From contig NZ_JAUSRB010000001.1 of assembly GCF_030811595.1 (NCBI RefSeq), positions 1,116,001 to 1,180,000 on the forward strand: DNA of 64,000 nt. The letters run 5' to 3'. The notes below the pieces were generated by a model. That model searched no databases, had not been told where the DNA came from, and worked only from the letters and a program-made list of their open reading frames with translations. This stretch comes from Streptosporangium brasiliense. GTDB taxonomy: Bacteria > Actinomycetota > Actinomycetes > Streptosporangiales > Streptosporangiaceae. Positions 1-8,355 of the stretch are shown here, one piece after another (the first letter of the stretch is position 1; each line of letters begins with the position of its first letter). The position numbers and the translations under genes are program-made.

Positions 1-406
1 GCTCGCCCGGCACGATGTTGCCGACCCTGATGGTGAAGACGTCGGGCCGGTCCTCCTCGGCGATCGCGGCCCGCCTGCCCTCGGCGACCGCCTGGTCGTA
101 GTCGGCCCTGGCCTGGCCGCGCTCCTTGAGGGTCCCCTCGATGACCCGCCCGTCGGCCTCCATCCTGAAGGCGGTCACGGCGGCCCGGTCGGGCAGCGGG
201 AAGACGTAGGTCGCCTCCAGCGCCACGTCGTGCGGGTTGCGGAAGCCCTGGACCACCTCCACCCCGGCGATCAGGCCGGACACGGCGGCGGTGACGTCCA
301 CACTCTCCAGCGGCAGGTTGCCGCGCTCGGTGACGAGCGTTCCGAGCCCGGCGTCCGGGACCGGCTCGCACTCCTCCGGCGGCAGCGTCGCGATCGAGGT
401 AATCAT
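1..406 (-). CDS. VIT-domain protein, N-terminal part (runs off the window)
   Basis: Reading from the ATG at 406 gives a protein beginning MITSIATLPPEE. It contains a stretch typical of the vault/inter-alpha-trypsin (VIT) domain: 'GFRNPHDVALEATYVFPLP' at about residues 55-73, then 'GRVIEGTLKERGQARADYDQ' and 'PDVFTIRVGNIVPGE'. In this family a VIT domain is usually followed by a von Willebrand factor A domain; that part lies outside the window. The start ATG overlaps the stop of the upstream MerR gene by 4 nt (ATGA), so the two are translationally coupled. The role of bacterial VIT/VWA proteins is poorly known; protein-protein interaction is the safe inference. Confidence 0.85.
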   Translation of the reverse strand, partial: MITSIATLPPEECEPVPDAGLGTLVTERGNLPLESVDVTAAVSGLIAGVEVVQGFRNPHDVALEATYVFPLPDRAAVTAFRMEADGRVIEGTLKERGQARADYDQAVAEGRRAAIAEEDRPDVFTIRVGNIVPGE

Positions 407-1140
407 GGCAGCTTCTTCCCTTCGGGAGGGGCGAGGTCGTGTTCACGCAGGATCGAGAGGAGCGCCTCGGATGCGGCGCCGATCTCGGCGAGGTCGTTGG
501 GTGAGGGGGCGCGGCCGCCGCCGTCGAGCAGCAGCGTCACTCCGGCCGCCAGCCGTACGCCGTGGACGACCGCGGCGGTCGGAGCGGTAGGGACGGTCGG
601 GGTGAACGGGGCGGCGGTCGGGGTGGGTGGGGTGGATGGAGCGGACGCTGCGGGCGGCCGGGCGCCGGCGGCCGCCGCGCGGGCCGGTGGCGCGGCCGGT
701 CGGGGGGGTGGCGAGGACGGGGCCGCGGCGGCCGGGGGTGGCGCGGCCGCGGCGGCCGGGGGTGGCGCGGCCGGGGTGGGTGGCTCGGCCCAGAAGCGCG
801 GCCGAGCGGTCCTGGGGACGGCCGGCTCGGCCGGGGGCTCGGGGAGGCGGGCGATCGACTCCAGGACCTGGTCGGTGGCCCCGGTGAGCTCGGCCTGGAT
901 CTCGGCGATGGTCCGGCCCTCGGCCTGGCGCCGCTTGACGGCGATGAGCTGGAGCAGGTGGCGCCGGCCGTACATGGCGACGCGGCCGCGGCGGGCCGAC
1001 GGCGGGTCGAGCAGGCCGATCGTGGAATACCACCGGATGAGGCGCTCGTTGGGCACGTCTCTGACCCGCCCGTTGAGCTGGGCGGTGGGGGTCAGCGCCG
1101 CGGAGGCCCGCTCAGCCAGTTCACCGATGGTCCATTCCAT
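403..1140 (-). CDS. MerR-family transcriptional regulator with long Pro/Ala linker
   Basis: 245 residues. Residues about 1-85 form a MerR winged helix: 'TIGELAERA' is helix 1, 'NERLIRWYSTIGLLDPP' the characteristic recognition and wing segment, then 'RRGRVAMYGRRHLLQLIAVKRRQAEG'. A low-complexity Pro/Ala segment (about 110-180) links to a short C-terminal region (about 185-245). No effector-binding cysteines or GyrI-like domain are visible, so the signal is unknown. The gene is first in an operon with the VIT-domain gene, with ATGA overlap. A perfect dyad occupies its promoter spacer (separate entry), so autoregulation by the classical MerR mechanism is the obvious inference. Confidence 0.88.
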   Translation of the reverse strand: MEWTIGELAERASAALTPTAQLNGRVRDVPNERLIRWYSTIGLLDPPSARRGRVAMYGRRHLLQLIAVKRRQAEGRTIAEIQAELTGATDQVLESIARLPEPPAEPAVPRTARPRFWAEPPTPAAPPPAAAAAPPPAAAAPSSPPPRPAAPPARAAAAGARPPAASAPSTPPTPTAAPFTPTVPTAPTAAVVHGVRLAAGVTLLLDGGGRAPSPNDLAEIGAASEALLSILREHDLAPPEGKKLP

Positions 1141-1146
1141 GTCTCG

Positions 1147-1176
1147 ATAGTGACACTGTCACCATGACAGTGTCAA
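1147..1176 (-). promoter_or_regulatory. MerR-type promoter with double palindromic operator
   Basis: On the minus strand a perfect -35 TTGACA (1171-1176) and a -10 CACTAT (1147-1152) are 18 bp apart. The spacer region holds a perfect inverted repeat: TGACACTGTCA (1151-1161), CCA, TGACAGTGTCA (1165-1175). Each arm is itself palindromic (TGACA-N-TGTCA). Only 6 nt separate the -10 from the ATG at 1140, so the transcript is probably leaderless. MerR proteins typically bind a dyad inside an over-long spacer, which this layout fits. Confidence 0.65.
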
Positions 1177-1253
1177 CATAAGGGGCGCGGGGCGGGGTAG
1201 GGACGTTTCGTGCCAAAAGGGAAACTGATATCGAAACAGGGGGAGGACATCCC

Positions 1254-1721
1254 ATGTCCGCGATCACCAGCCCGCTCAATCCCGAAGACAAGAAGGTCGT
1301 CGCCGCCGCGCTCCAGGGCGCGCTCGTCGACCTGCTCGACCTGTCGCTCCTGACCAAGCAGGCTCACTGGAACGTGATCGGCCACAACTTCCGCTCGCTG
1401 CACCTGCAGCTCGACGAGATCGTCGCGGCGGCCAGGGAGCACGCGGACACCGTCGCCGAGCGCGCGGTGGCCCTCGGATGCAACCCCGACGGCCGCTCCT
1501 CCACGATCGCCAACACGACCGAGGTGCAGCAGCTGGAGCCGGGCTACATCAACGACGGCAAGGTCGTCGCCGCGATGACGGACATCCTCGGATCCATCGT
1601 CCGCCGGATGCGCGAGCGCGTCGAGGCCACCGACGAGCCCGACCCGGTGACCCAGGACATCCTCATCGAGATCACCCAGGACCTGGAGAAGCACCACTGG
1701 ATGATCGAGGCCCAGCGCTAG
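1254..1721 (+). CDS. dps: Dps-family DNA-protecting ferritin-like protein
   Basis: 155 residues, the usual Dps length. The protein oxidises and stores iron in a dodecameric shell and protects DNA during starvation or oxidative stress. The inter-subunit ferroxidase ligands are all present: H38 in 'KQAHWN', H50 and D54 in 'HLQLDEI', D65 and E69 in 'DTVAE', matching E. coli H51/H63/D67/D78/E82. A strong ribosome-binding site (GGGGGAGGA) precedes ATG 1254. It lacks the long basic tails some Dps proteins use for DNA binding. It stands alone, divergent from the MerR gene; a GGGTA element near 1196 could be a stress-sigma -10, but this is weak. Confidence 0.95.
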   Translation: MSAITSPLNPEDKKVVAAALQGALVDLLDLSLLTKQAHWNVIGHNFRSLHLQLDEIVAAAREHADTVAERAVALGCNPDGRSSTIANTTEVQQLEPGYINDGKVVAAMTDILGSIVRRMRERVEATDEPDPVTQDILIEITQDLEKHHWMIEAQR

Positions 1722-1829
1722 CCGGCCCGTCACGCCGGTGACCGGTCCCGGCGGGGGCCGGTCGCCCGGCGGTGACGCCCGGCCGGCGTCCCGCTGGCCG
1801 GTGTGATCATCAGTGGGCTACATTGCGGC

Positions 1830-2468
1830 ATGCTTGGAAACCCCCCGGAACGGCCGCTGGACTCGCCGATGACACGGCCGCCGGAACAGCCGGGCCTGCC
1901 GCCGCTCATCCGGGCGCTGATCGGTCCCCCCGGCCGCCTGCTGCTGCCCGCCACCGCGCTCGCCGGCTCCCTCCTGATGTACGGGGTGAGCGTCCCGGGG
2001 GACTACTTCCTGACGGTGATGCTCGCCGGCTTCCTGTGCCTGGTCCTCGCGATCGTCTGGATCCCCCGTTTCGTCGTGGCGCTGCTGCGCGCCGACGGCC
2101 GTCCCGGTCTGCGCCGGCACTGGCTGCGCTGGGCGGCGGCGCCGGTGATGGGGGCGGCCGTGACCGGGCTGCTGTACTTCGACGTCCCCGCCACCGCCCG
2201 CTTCGCGCTCTCCGAGGCGAGCCTGGAGCGCTTCGCGCGGGCCGTGGCGGCCGGGGAGGAACTGGAGGTCGGCGGCCGCTGGGTGGGGCTGTACACCCTG
2301 GACTGGGCCGAACGGACCGACGGCGTCGTCCGTTTCCTGGTGGCGGGCACCGGTTTCATCGACCGTTACGGCTTCGCCTGGAGTCCCGGCGGGGAGCCCC
2401 CGGACGACTACGGCGGCGCCTACCACCACCTGCGCGGACCCTGGTACGAGTGGAGGGAGGACTTTTGA
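1830..2468 (+). CDS. Hypothetical three-helix membrane protein
   Basis: From ATG 1830 the product is 212 residues. I do not recognise the family. Three hydrophobic segments are visible ('LLLPATALAGSLLMYG', 'FLTVMLAGFLCLVLAIVWI', 'AAAPVMGAAVTGLLYF'). They are followed by a soluble C-terminal domain rich in aromatic and acidic residues that ends 'GPWYEWREDF'. The start at 1830 is preferred because a -10-like TACATT (1819-1824) lies 5 nt upstream, suggesting a leaderless mRNA. An in-frame ATG at 1869 (MTRPPEQ) is the alternative. It overlaps the next small membrane-protein gene by 4 nt (TTGA), so the two are probably one operon and may form a complex. Confidence 0.7.
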   Translation: MLGNPPERPLDSPMTRPPEQPGLPPLIRALIGPPGRLLLPATALAGSLLMYGVSVPGDYFLTVMLAGFLCLVLAIVWIPRFVVALLRADGRPGLRRHWLRWAAAPVMGAAVTGLLYFDVPATARFALSEASLERFARAVAAGEELEVGGRWVGLYTLDWAERTDGVVRFLVAGTGFIDRYGFAWSPGGEPPDDYGGAYHHLRGPWYEWREDF

Positions 2469-2671
2469 GAGTCCCGGGCGTTCCCGTCATGTGGATCATC
2501 TTCGCCACAGGTTCGTTCTTCGCGCCGCTGTTCCTGCCGCGCGTCGGCTGGCTGCTGTTCCTGCTCGCCGCGCCGGTCAGCATGTTCGCCGCCGTGATCA
2601 CGGCCTACCAGGAGGCCGCCCGGTTCCGGGCCGCCGCCCCGCCGCCGGCGGGCGAGGGGCCGGAGGTCTGA
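2465..2671 (+). CDS. Small hypothetical membrane protein, 68 aa
   Basis: A TTG start at 2465 overlaps the upstream stop (TTGA) and follows an excellent ribosome-binding site (GGAGGGAGGA). The product (MRVPGVPVMWIIF...) has two closely spaced hydrophobic stretches, 'MWIIFATGSFFAPLFL' and 'WLLFLLAAPVSMFAAVITA', then a short Ala/Pro-rich tail. It is probably a two-helix hairpin inner-membrane protein. No function can be assigned. Its 3' end converges on the KAP ATPase gene with only 10 nt between the stops; the small inverted repeat CTGAGG/CCTCAG around 2668-2685 could help terminate both transcripts. Confidence 0.6.
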   Translation: MRVPGVPVMWIIFATGSFFAPLFLPRVGWLLFLLAAPVSMFAAVITAYQEAARFRAAAPPPAGEGPEV

Positions 2672-2681
2672 GGCCGCTCCC

Positions 2682-5600
2682 TCAGAGGAGGTGGCGGGCC
2701 AGGTCGGCGATGGGGTGGGGGCAGGAGAGCAGGCCGCGCAGGGTGTCCAGGTGGGTGGGGCCCGGGGCGTCCGGGCCGGTCAGTCCCGCCTCGCGGACGG
2801 CCCGCTCCCAGCTCCGGTCGTCGTCCGCGGCGCGTTCGAGCCTCCGCAGCACGCTCACCCCGTCGATCTCCCGCACCAGCGGTGACAGCAGGTGCGGCCA
2901 GTGGATGGTCAGCGCCGCGAGCTTGGCCACCTCACCGTCGGAGGCGGGCGCCGCGCCGGCCAGCGTGCGCCGGTAGACGAGGAAGGAGTAGAAGCGGAAG
3001 ACGTTCACATAGCGCTTGATCTCGCGCGGGTTGAAGAACGTCACGACCGGCAGCACGGACTCGATCGCCCGGTAGGCGTTCTCGTCGCTGTAGAGGTCGT
3101 CGAAGACCCGGTCGGCCGCCTCGCGCGTCGCCGAGGCCAGGCCGCCGATGGCGTCCAGCGCCTCCACGCCCAGGATCTCCTGCGCCCGCCGCGCCGCCTC
3201 GTCCAGATCCGCGGCCGTCGGCCGCAGCCCCCAGATCGCATCCTCCAGCCGGCTCACCAGCGCCGGGTCCGCCGGCTCCACCGGACGTGTCCTGGGCAGG
3301 GCGAGCGGCAGGTCGAGCGGCTTGCGCGACTCCGGCACCCTCCCGCGGAGCCCCGCCTCGGGCGCGGTTCCGGGCACCTGTGCCTCCGGTGCCTCGCCGT
3401 GAGCGTCCGTGCCGCCGCCTGTCCCGCCGGCACCGCCGCGGGCATCCGTCCCGGAGCCCCCGCCGGTGCCGGAGATCTCGGGCATGCCCAGCAGCGCCCG
3501 CACGAAGCCGGGCAGCCGGTCGGCGTCGTCCAGCAGCGGCACGCTCAGCGGCAGCTGCACGATCTTCTCCAGGAACCGCCAGCCCAGCCCGGAGCGCCCG
3601 TCGTCCGGCATCGTCTCCACCAGCTCCGGATAGGCGGCCTCCACGTGCGCGGCCACCACCTCCGGCTCCATGGCCAGCACGAACACGCAGTTCGGGAACT
3701 CGCCGGCGAGGAACAGGTTGATCGCCTCGATGACCTGCGCCACCGTCCCCGGCGAGCACCGGTCCAGGTCGTCGACGAACACCACCAGCGGCCGCTCCTC
3801 GGTGGCGATCAGATCGAGCACCTGCCGCATGTCGGTCTGGACCAGGTGGAGGAAACCCGTCCTGGAGCGGTAGCCGGGGTTGATCACGGCCTCGGCGACG
3901 GCTCCCTCCGCCGTGCCGGGGGAGAGCAGGTCGGGCTGGCGGACCAGCCCCTGGAAGGCGGTGTCGGCCGACTCCCGCAGGAACCTCGCCAGCCGTACGG
4001 CGCCGGCCCCCACCACGGCCAGCGGGCCGGCCGTGCCGACGGCGGCGGCGGCGTCCCGCAGCAGGGCGGCGGAGGCGGGCAGCAGGGCGGCGCCCGCCAG
4101 GAAGGCGCCGGTGAGGACCAGGGTGGCGGCCAGGGCGAGGGCCGGCAGGATCAGCCGGGTCGCCGCCAGGTGGTAGGCGCGCCGGCGGACCGCCTCCCGG
4201 TCGATCCTGGCCAGGTTGAGCTCCAGCCAGAACCGCTCCCGCTCCGCGCGCGGCAGCCGCCGGGTGACCTGGCTGATGATCTCGTGGGCGAGCCCGGCCC
4301 ATACCTGCTCGCCGTTCTGGTACATCCACGGGTTGAACCAGACCGTCGGCCGCCAGTCCGCCTGACGCACCGGCAGGGTGCCAGGCTCGGCCAGCTCGGC
4401 GCTCTCCCCGGGCCGCCGCCGGGCCCGGGCCAGCACCTCGGAGTTGGTCAGGGCCCGCTCCCCGCGGGAGCCGGGCAGGTGGATCTCGGCGGGGCGGTCT
4501 CCGGCGGCCCCGGGGTCCAGCAGGTCCTGGATCATCCGCATCAGGGAGGTCTTCCCGGTGCCCCACGGCCCCTTGACGCCGATCGTGAGCGGGGGCCGCG
4601 TCTCGGGGTGGCGGACGAACGCGGCGATGGCCTCGGCGTAGACCCGGTGCCCGAGCTGGTCCTGGGTGGTCCACCGGTCGGCGGTGAGCCTGGCCCGCGG
4701 CTGCACGGGGCGCCGCCCGGCCCGCAGCCGGCGCAGCACCGCGCAGGTCCGGGCGCGCTCGGCCGCCGACAGCCGCGAGTAGGCGAAGTCCCGCACGGCC
4801 GGATGGACGAACATGGTCGTCTCGCCGAGCAGCCCCCAGTTCCTGAGCTCGGTGGCGTCGCCGAGGAGATCGTCGATCGACTCGCCCTCTTCCAGGAGGG
4901 ATGCCTTGCGCAGCAGCTCCCTGGCCGGCTCGCTCAACTGGAGCTCGTAGACCCGCCGGACGATCTCGGCGCCCGAGGCCGGGGGCGAGGGATCGCCGAG
5001 CCGGGCCAGCACGCGCGCGAAGGCGGCGGGCGGGCGGGCGGACAGGTCCCGGGCCTGGGTCACCGCGACGTCCGTGACGTCGCCGTAGGCGATCAGGATG
5101 GGGGTGCGGGCGGCGGAGACGCTCTCGTAGCGGCGCAGCGCGTAGGCGTGCAGGTCACCGATGGTGATCACCCCGTCGCCGTCCAGGTCGGCGGCCCGGG
5201 TGGTCAGGCCGTCGGCGAGGACGCCGGTCAGGCTCTGCGCGGGCCCGTGGACCCTCTCGTCGAGCCTCAGGGTCAGGGTGAGCGCCGCCGCGGCCACCCG
5301 GGGCTCGCCCGCCACGGCGAGCTGCCGGACCGGTGCGGCGGAACCCTCCAGGGCGCTCCAGCCGAAGTCCACGATCAGCAGTACGGCGGCCGCCGACGAC
5401 TCGCCGACCTGCCGGCCGAACGCGCCGATCATCGACCCGAGCTGCCCGGAGGTCCAGCCGTTGTCGCCGGGGAGGCGGACGACCAGCAGGTCGCGCTCCT
5501 GCGCCGAGCGCAGGAACTCCCACACCCGCTCGCCGTCGGCGTGCGCCCCGCGGCCGCGCTCGGAGTCGACGGCGAAGCCCTCGGCGCGCAGCGCGCCGGC

Positions 5601-5813
5601 CAGGCGCACGTCCGGCGGGGCGGTGCGGGCCGGGCCGGGCGGGGAGCCGGGCGGGGCGTCCGGAGAGGGGTCGAGGAAGACCAGGGCCCTGCGGGCACCC
5701 ACCCGGGGCGCGGTCTCGAAGGTCGGATGCGCGGAGGCCAGTCCCTCGCTCAACGGTGCTCCCGTCCTGACGGCGATGTGTGCCCCACTCTGGACGGCCG
5801 GGCGCCGCCGCAT
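2682..5813 (-). CDS. KAP-family P-loop NTPase with degenerate caspase-like N-terminal domain
   Basis: 1043 residues. Residues about 41-260 look like a peptidase C14/caspase fold: a 'RRALVFLD' first strand, 'DLLVVRLPGDNG' where active enzymes have a GHG histidine motif, 'VLLIVDFGWS' where they have DxCxSG, and the EF-hand-like segment 'LDGDGVITIGDL' (210-221) found near the end of many bacterial caspase domains. Both catalytic residues appear lost. Residues about 280-360 look like a winged helix. The KAP NTPase follows: Walker A 'GPWGTGKT' (415-422), 'WFNPWMYQNGEQVW', two membrane helices inserted at about 552-606, and Walker B 'VVFVDDLDR' (677-685). A Gly-rich insertion follows about residue 780. 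KAP ATPases are membrane-linked and some take part in phage exclusion. A TTG at about 5750 with a better ribosome-binding site is an alternative start. Confidence 0.82.
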   Translation of the reverse strand: MRRRPAVQSGAHIAVRTGAPLSEGLASAHPTFETAPRVGARRALVFLDPSPDAPPGSPPGPARTAPPDVRLAGALRAEGFAVDSERGRGAHADGERVWEFLRSAQERDLLVVRLPGDNGWTSGQLGSMIGAFGRQVGESSAAAVLLIVDFGWSALEGSAAPVRQLAVAGEPRVAAAALTLTLRLDERVHGPAQSLTGVLADGLTTRAADLDGDGVITIGDLHAYALRRYESVSAARTPILIAYGDVTDVAVTQARDLSARPPAAFARVLARLGDPSPPASGAEIVRRVYELQLSEPARELLRKASLLEEGESIDDLLGDATELRNWGLLGETTMFVHPAVRDFAYSRLSAAERARTCAVLRRLRAGRRPVQPRARLTADRWTTQDQLGHRVYAEAIAAFVRHPETRPPLTIGVKGPWGTGKTSLMRMIQDLLDPGAAGDRPAEIHLPGSRGERALTNSEVLARARRRPGESAELAEPGTLPVRQADWRPTVWFNPWMYQNGEQVWAGLAHEIISQVTRRLPRAERERFWLELNLARIDREAVRRRAYHLAATRLILPALALAATLVLTGAFLAGAALLPASAALLRDAAAAVGTAGPLAVVGAGAVRLARFLRESADTAFQGLVRQPDLLSPGTAEGAVAEAVINPGYRSRTGFLHLVQTDMRQVLDLIATEERPLVVFVDDLDRCSPGTVAQVIEAINLFLAGEFPNCVFVLAMEPEVVAAHVEAAYPELVETMPDDGRSGLGWRFLEKIVQLPLSVPLLDDADRLPGFVRALLGMPEISGTGGGSGTDARGGAGGTGGGTDAHGEAPEAQVPGTAPEAGLRGRVPESRKPLDLPLALPRTRPVEPADPALVSRLEDAIWGLRPTAADLDEAARRAQEILGVEALDAIGGLASATREAADRVFDDLYSDENAYRAIESVLPVVTFFNPREIKRYVNVFRFYSFLVYRRTLAGAAPASDGEVAKLAALTIHWPHLLSPLVREIDGVSVLRRLERAADDDRSWERAVREAGLTGPDAPGPTHLDTLRGLLSCPHPIADLARHLL

Positions 5814-5950
5814 GCGGATCTTGGCGATAGGGCGACCGGTTTTGGGGAACGCTTGCCCCCGGGTTTCCGGAAAGTTTGGGCCGGGGCGGTCACCCCGTTC
5901 ATGTGAATTCGATCGACTGGGCGCGTACCGTGAGGCAACGAGGAGGCGCC

Positions 5951-7099
5951 ATGCTCCGCCGTACGCTGGTCCGCGCCGGAGGTCTGGCCGCCGGGTCGGC
6001 CCTGGCCGGATCGCTCTGGCAGGGGGCCGCGCGCGCCACCCCGGTGCGCTCCCGCGGCCCCTACGGCCCGCCCGGCCCGCCCGACGCCAACGGGGTCGCG
6101 CTGCCGGCCGGGTTCACCAGCAGGGTCGTGGCCCGCACCGGCCACCGGGTCGGCGGGGTGCTCTGGCACCCGGCGCCCGACGGCGGCGCGTGCTTCCCCG
6201 ACGACGACGGCTGGATCTACGTGTCCAACTCCGAGATCCCGCTGCTCGGCGGCGCCACGGCGATCAGGTTCGGGCCCGGCGGGGCCGTCCGCGGCGCCTA
6301 CCGGATCCTGTCGGGCACCAATCTCAACTGCGCCGGCGGCCGCACCCCGTGGAACACCTGGCTGTCGTGCGAGGAGGTCCCGCGCGGGCGGGTCTTCGAG
6401 TGCGACCCGTACGGCTCGCGCGCCGCGATGCCGCGCCTGGCCATGGGCAGGTTCAAGCACGAGGCGACCGCCTGCGACCCGGACCGGCGGGTCGTCTACC
6501 TGACCGAGGACGAGCCGGACGGCTGCTTCTACCGGTTCCGGCCGGCCCACTGGGGCGACCTGACGTCGGGCCTGCTGGAGGTGCTGTGCGCCCCCTCCGG
6601 CACCGGGCCGGTGACCTGGCGGCGGGTGCCCAACCCGGCCGCGTTGCTGGAGGCGACCCGCCACCAGGTCGACGCGGCCAGGCACTTCGCCGGGGGAGAG
6701 GGCTGCCACTACGCCGACGGCGTCTGCTTCTTCACCACCAAGGGCGACAACCGGGTGTGGGGCTACGACGCGGAGAACGAGCGCCTGGAGATCGTCTACG
6801 ACGCCGACACCCCGCTGAACGGCGTGGACAACATCACCGGCACTCCCGGCGGTGACCTCTACGTCGCCGAGGACGGCGGCGACATGCAGATCAACCTGAT
6901 CACCCCCGGCCGGGTGGTCGCCCCGTTCCTCCGGGTCGACGGCCACCCCAGGTCGGAGATCACCGGCCCCGCCTTCTCCCCGGACGGCAGCCGCCTCTAC
7001 TTCTCCTCCCAGCGCGGGGCCCGCGGTGACGCCGCCGGGACCGGCGGCGTCACCTACGAGGTCAGCGGTCCGTTCCGCCGTCGGACGAGCGACTCCTGA
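5951..7099 (+). CDS. PhoX-like (DUF839) secreted beta-propeller protein
   Basis: 382 residues from ATG 5951, which follows AGGAGG at 5941. The N-terminus 'MLRRTLVRAGGLAAGSALAGS' is a twin-arginine-type signal ending near 'GAARA', so export in folded form is likely. The body resembles the PhoX alkaline phosphatase/DUF839 family: 'WNTWLSCEE', 'GRFKHEATACDP', 'VYLTEDEPDGCFYRF' and 'DNITGTPGGDLYVAEDGG'. The last two are the glutamate-rich cofactor-binding motifs of PhoX-like proteins. At this length it is shorter than classical PhoX, so enzymatic activity cannot be asserted. It stands alone, divergent from the KAP gene. Confidence 0.85.
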   Translation: MLRRTLVRAGGLAAGSALAGSLWQGAARATPVRSRGPYGPPGPPDANGVALPAGFTSRVVARTGHRVGGVLWHPAPDGGACFPDDDGWIYVSNSEIPLLGGATAIRFGPGGAVRGAYRILSGTNLNCAGGRTPWNTWLSCEEVPRGRVFECDPYGSRAAMPRLAMGRFKHEATACDPDRRVVYLTEDEPDGCFYRFRPAHWGDLTSGLLEVLCAPSGTGPVTWRRVPNPAALLEATRHQVDAARHFAGGEGCHYADGVCFFTTKGDNRVWGYDAENERLEIVYDADTPLNGVDNITGTPGGDLYVAEDGGDMQINLITPGRVVAPFLRVDGHPRSEITGPAFSPDGSRLYFSSQRGARGDAAGTGGVTYEVSGPFRRRTSDS

Positions 7100-7270
7100 C
7101 GATCACGATGTGGTGGCACTGCGGCGCTCCGGAGCCCTCCGGCTGACCCGTCCGGACCTGACATCGGAAACGCCCGTCGGCCGGGCGCGACTCTCCGCCC
7201 AGGTCACGGGCGTGAATCCACGGGGCGGCCTGCGAGGTCCCGCGACAGCGGGCTCCTGTGGTGCGGCGGG

Positions 7271-8170
7271 TCAGAGGTCTCTGGCCCAGATCTCCTCGAC
7301 GAACCCGTCGCCCGCCTCCTCGCCGACCGGCTCGAAGCCCGCCGCCCGGTAGATCCGGCGGGCGCCGGTCAGCACGTCCCTGGTCCACAGCATGATCCGC
7401 CGGTAGCCCGCCGCCCTGGCGAAGCGCAGGCACTCCTCGACGAGCCGCCCGCCGATCCCCATCCCCCTGGCGGACGGCTCGACCAGGAGCATCCGGAGCT
7501 GGGCCGTCTCGTCGTCCTTGTGCACGCAGAAGACGCATCCGGCCCGCTCGCCGTCCACCTCGGCGATCCACCCCGCGTCGCGCCCGGGGTCGTGGGCGTC
7601 GACGTAGTCGGCCACGATCCTGGCCACCAGCGCCTCGAAGTCCTCGCCCCAGCCGTACTCCTGGCTGTAGAGCACGCCGTGGCGGTGCACCACCCAGCCG
7701 AGGTCTCCCGGGCGCGGCGGGCGGATGACGTAGGGGCGGGCCTTCGGGGCCCGGGTGAGGATCTCCTGGATCGCCGCCATGCTCGCCACCAGCCGCTGCC
7801 GGTCCTCCTCTCCCACCTCCTCCAGCAGGCCACGCACCTGCGTCGCCGAGCGCTCGTCGAGGGTGGCGAAGGTGGCCCTGCCCGCCTCGGTCAGCCCGGC
7901 GACCTGCCGCCGGCCGTCGGCGGCCGACCGCTCGCGCACGATCAGCCCGTCGGTCTCGAACCGGCCGAGCATCCTGCTGAGGTATCCGGCGTCGAGCCCG
8001 AGCAGCCGCCGCAGTTCGCCGGTCTCCATGTGGTCGCGCTGGGCGAGCTCGAACAGCACCCTCACCTCGGTGAGGGAGTAGGGAGTGTCCAGGACGCCCT
8101 GGTGGAGCACGCCGATGACCCCGGTGTAGAAGCGGTTGAAGGCGCGGACCTCCGCGACATGGTTCTGCAT
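7271..8170 (-). CDS. MarR-GNAT fusion: HTH regulator / N-acetyltransferase
   Basis: 299 residues from ATG 8170; a TTG at 8185 would add five. Residues about 1-140 are a MarR-type winged helix ('YSLTEVRVLFELAQ', 'LRRLLGLDAGYLSRMLGRFETDGLIVRE'). Residues about 150-299 are a GNAT acetyltransferase with the acetyl-CoA-binding motif 'SARGMGIGGRLVEECLRFAR' and 'YRAAGFEPV'. Such fusions are a recognised family and are presumed to couple ligand or acetyl-CoA sensing to repression. A perfect 25-bp palindrome lies 18 nt upstream of the start, so autorepression is likely. The gene is convergent with the PhoX-like gene and divergent from the lactonase gene, which the same operator could also control. Confidence 0.88.
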   Translation of the reverse strand: MQNHVAEVRAFNRFYTGVIGVLHQGVLDTPYSLTEVRVLFELAQRDHMETGELRRLLGLDAGYLSRMLGRFETDGLIVRERSAADGRRQVAGLTEAGRATFATLDERSATQVRGLLEEVGEEDRQRLVASMAAIQEILTRAPKARPYVIRPPRPGDLGWVVHRHGVLYSQEYGWGEDFEALVARIVADYVDAHDPGRDAGWIAEVDGERAGCVFCVHKDDETAQLRMLLVEPSARGMGIGGRLVEECLRFARAAGYRRIMLWTRDVLTGARRIYRAAGFEPVGEEAGDGFVEEIWARDL

Positions 8171-8187
8171 GTCTGACAGGATCAATC

Positions 8188-8212
8188 ATTCCATTGACTC
8201 AGTCAATGGAAT
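8188..8212. promoter_or_regulatory. Perfect palindromic operator for the MarR-GNAT protein
   Basis: Arms ATTCCATTGACT (8188-8199) and AGTCAATGGAAT (8201-8212) are perfectly complementary around one central C. Each arm carries a -35-like TTGACT. On the minus strand, 17 bp after TTGACT is GATCCT, a plausible -10, which puts the start of transcription at or next to ATG 8170. A bound dimer would block that promoter. The symmetry and position are typical of MarR operators; the protein-site pairing is inferred. Confidence 0.7.
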
Positions 8213-8355
8213 ATCGTTCCGGGTCTGTCCCGGCGGTCTGCGGCCGGCGCGGGCGCCGGGCGGTCGTGCGGGGGGGTGAACCCGAGGGTGAACCCGGGCA
8301 TGAAGGGATGATTGACCTGCGAGCGGCACAAGTCGCCCTTTACGACGGGAGCATG

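Noticed and set aside
2892..5906. 1004-codon plus-strand open frame
   Set aside because: It is antisense to the KAP ATPase gene, is Gly/Arg/His-rich with no recognisable domain, and only reflects absence of stops in GC-rich DNA.
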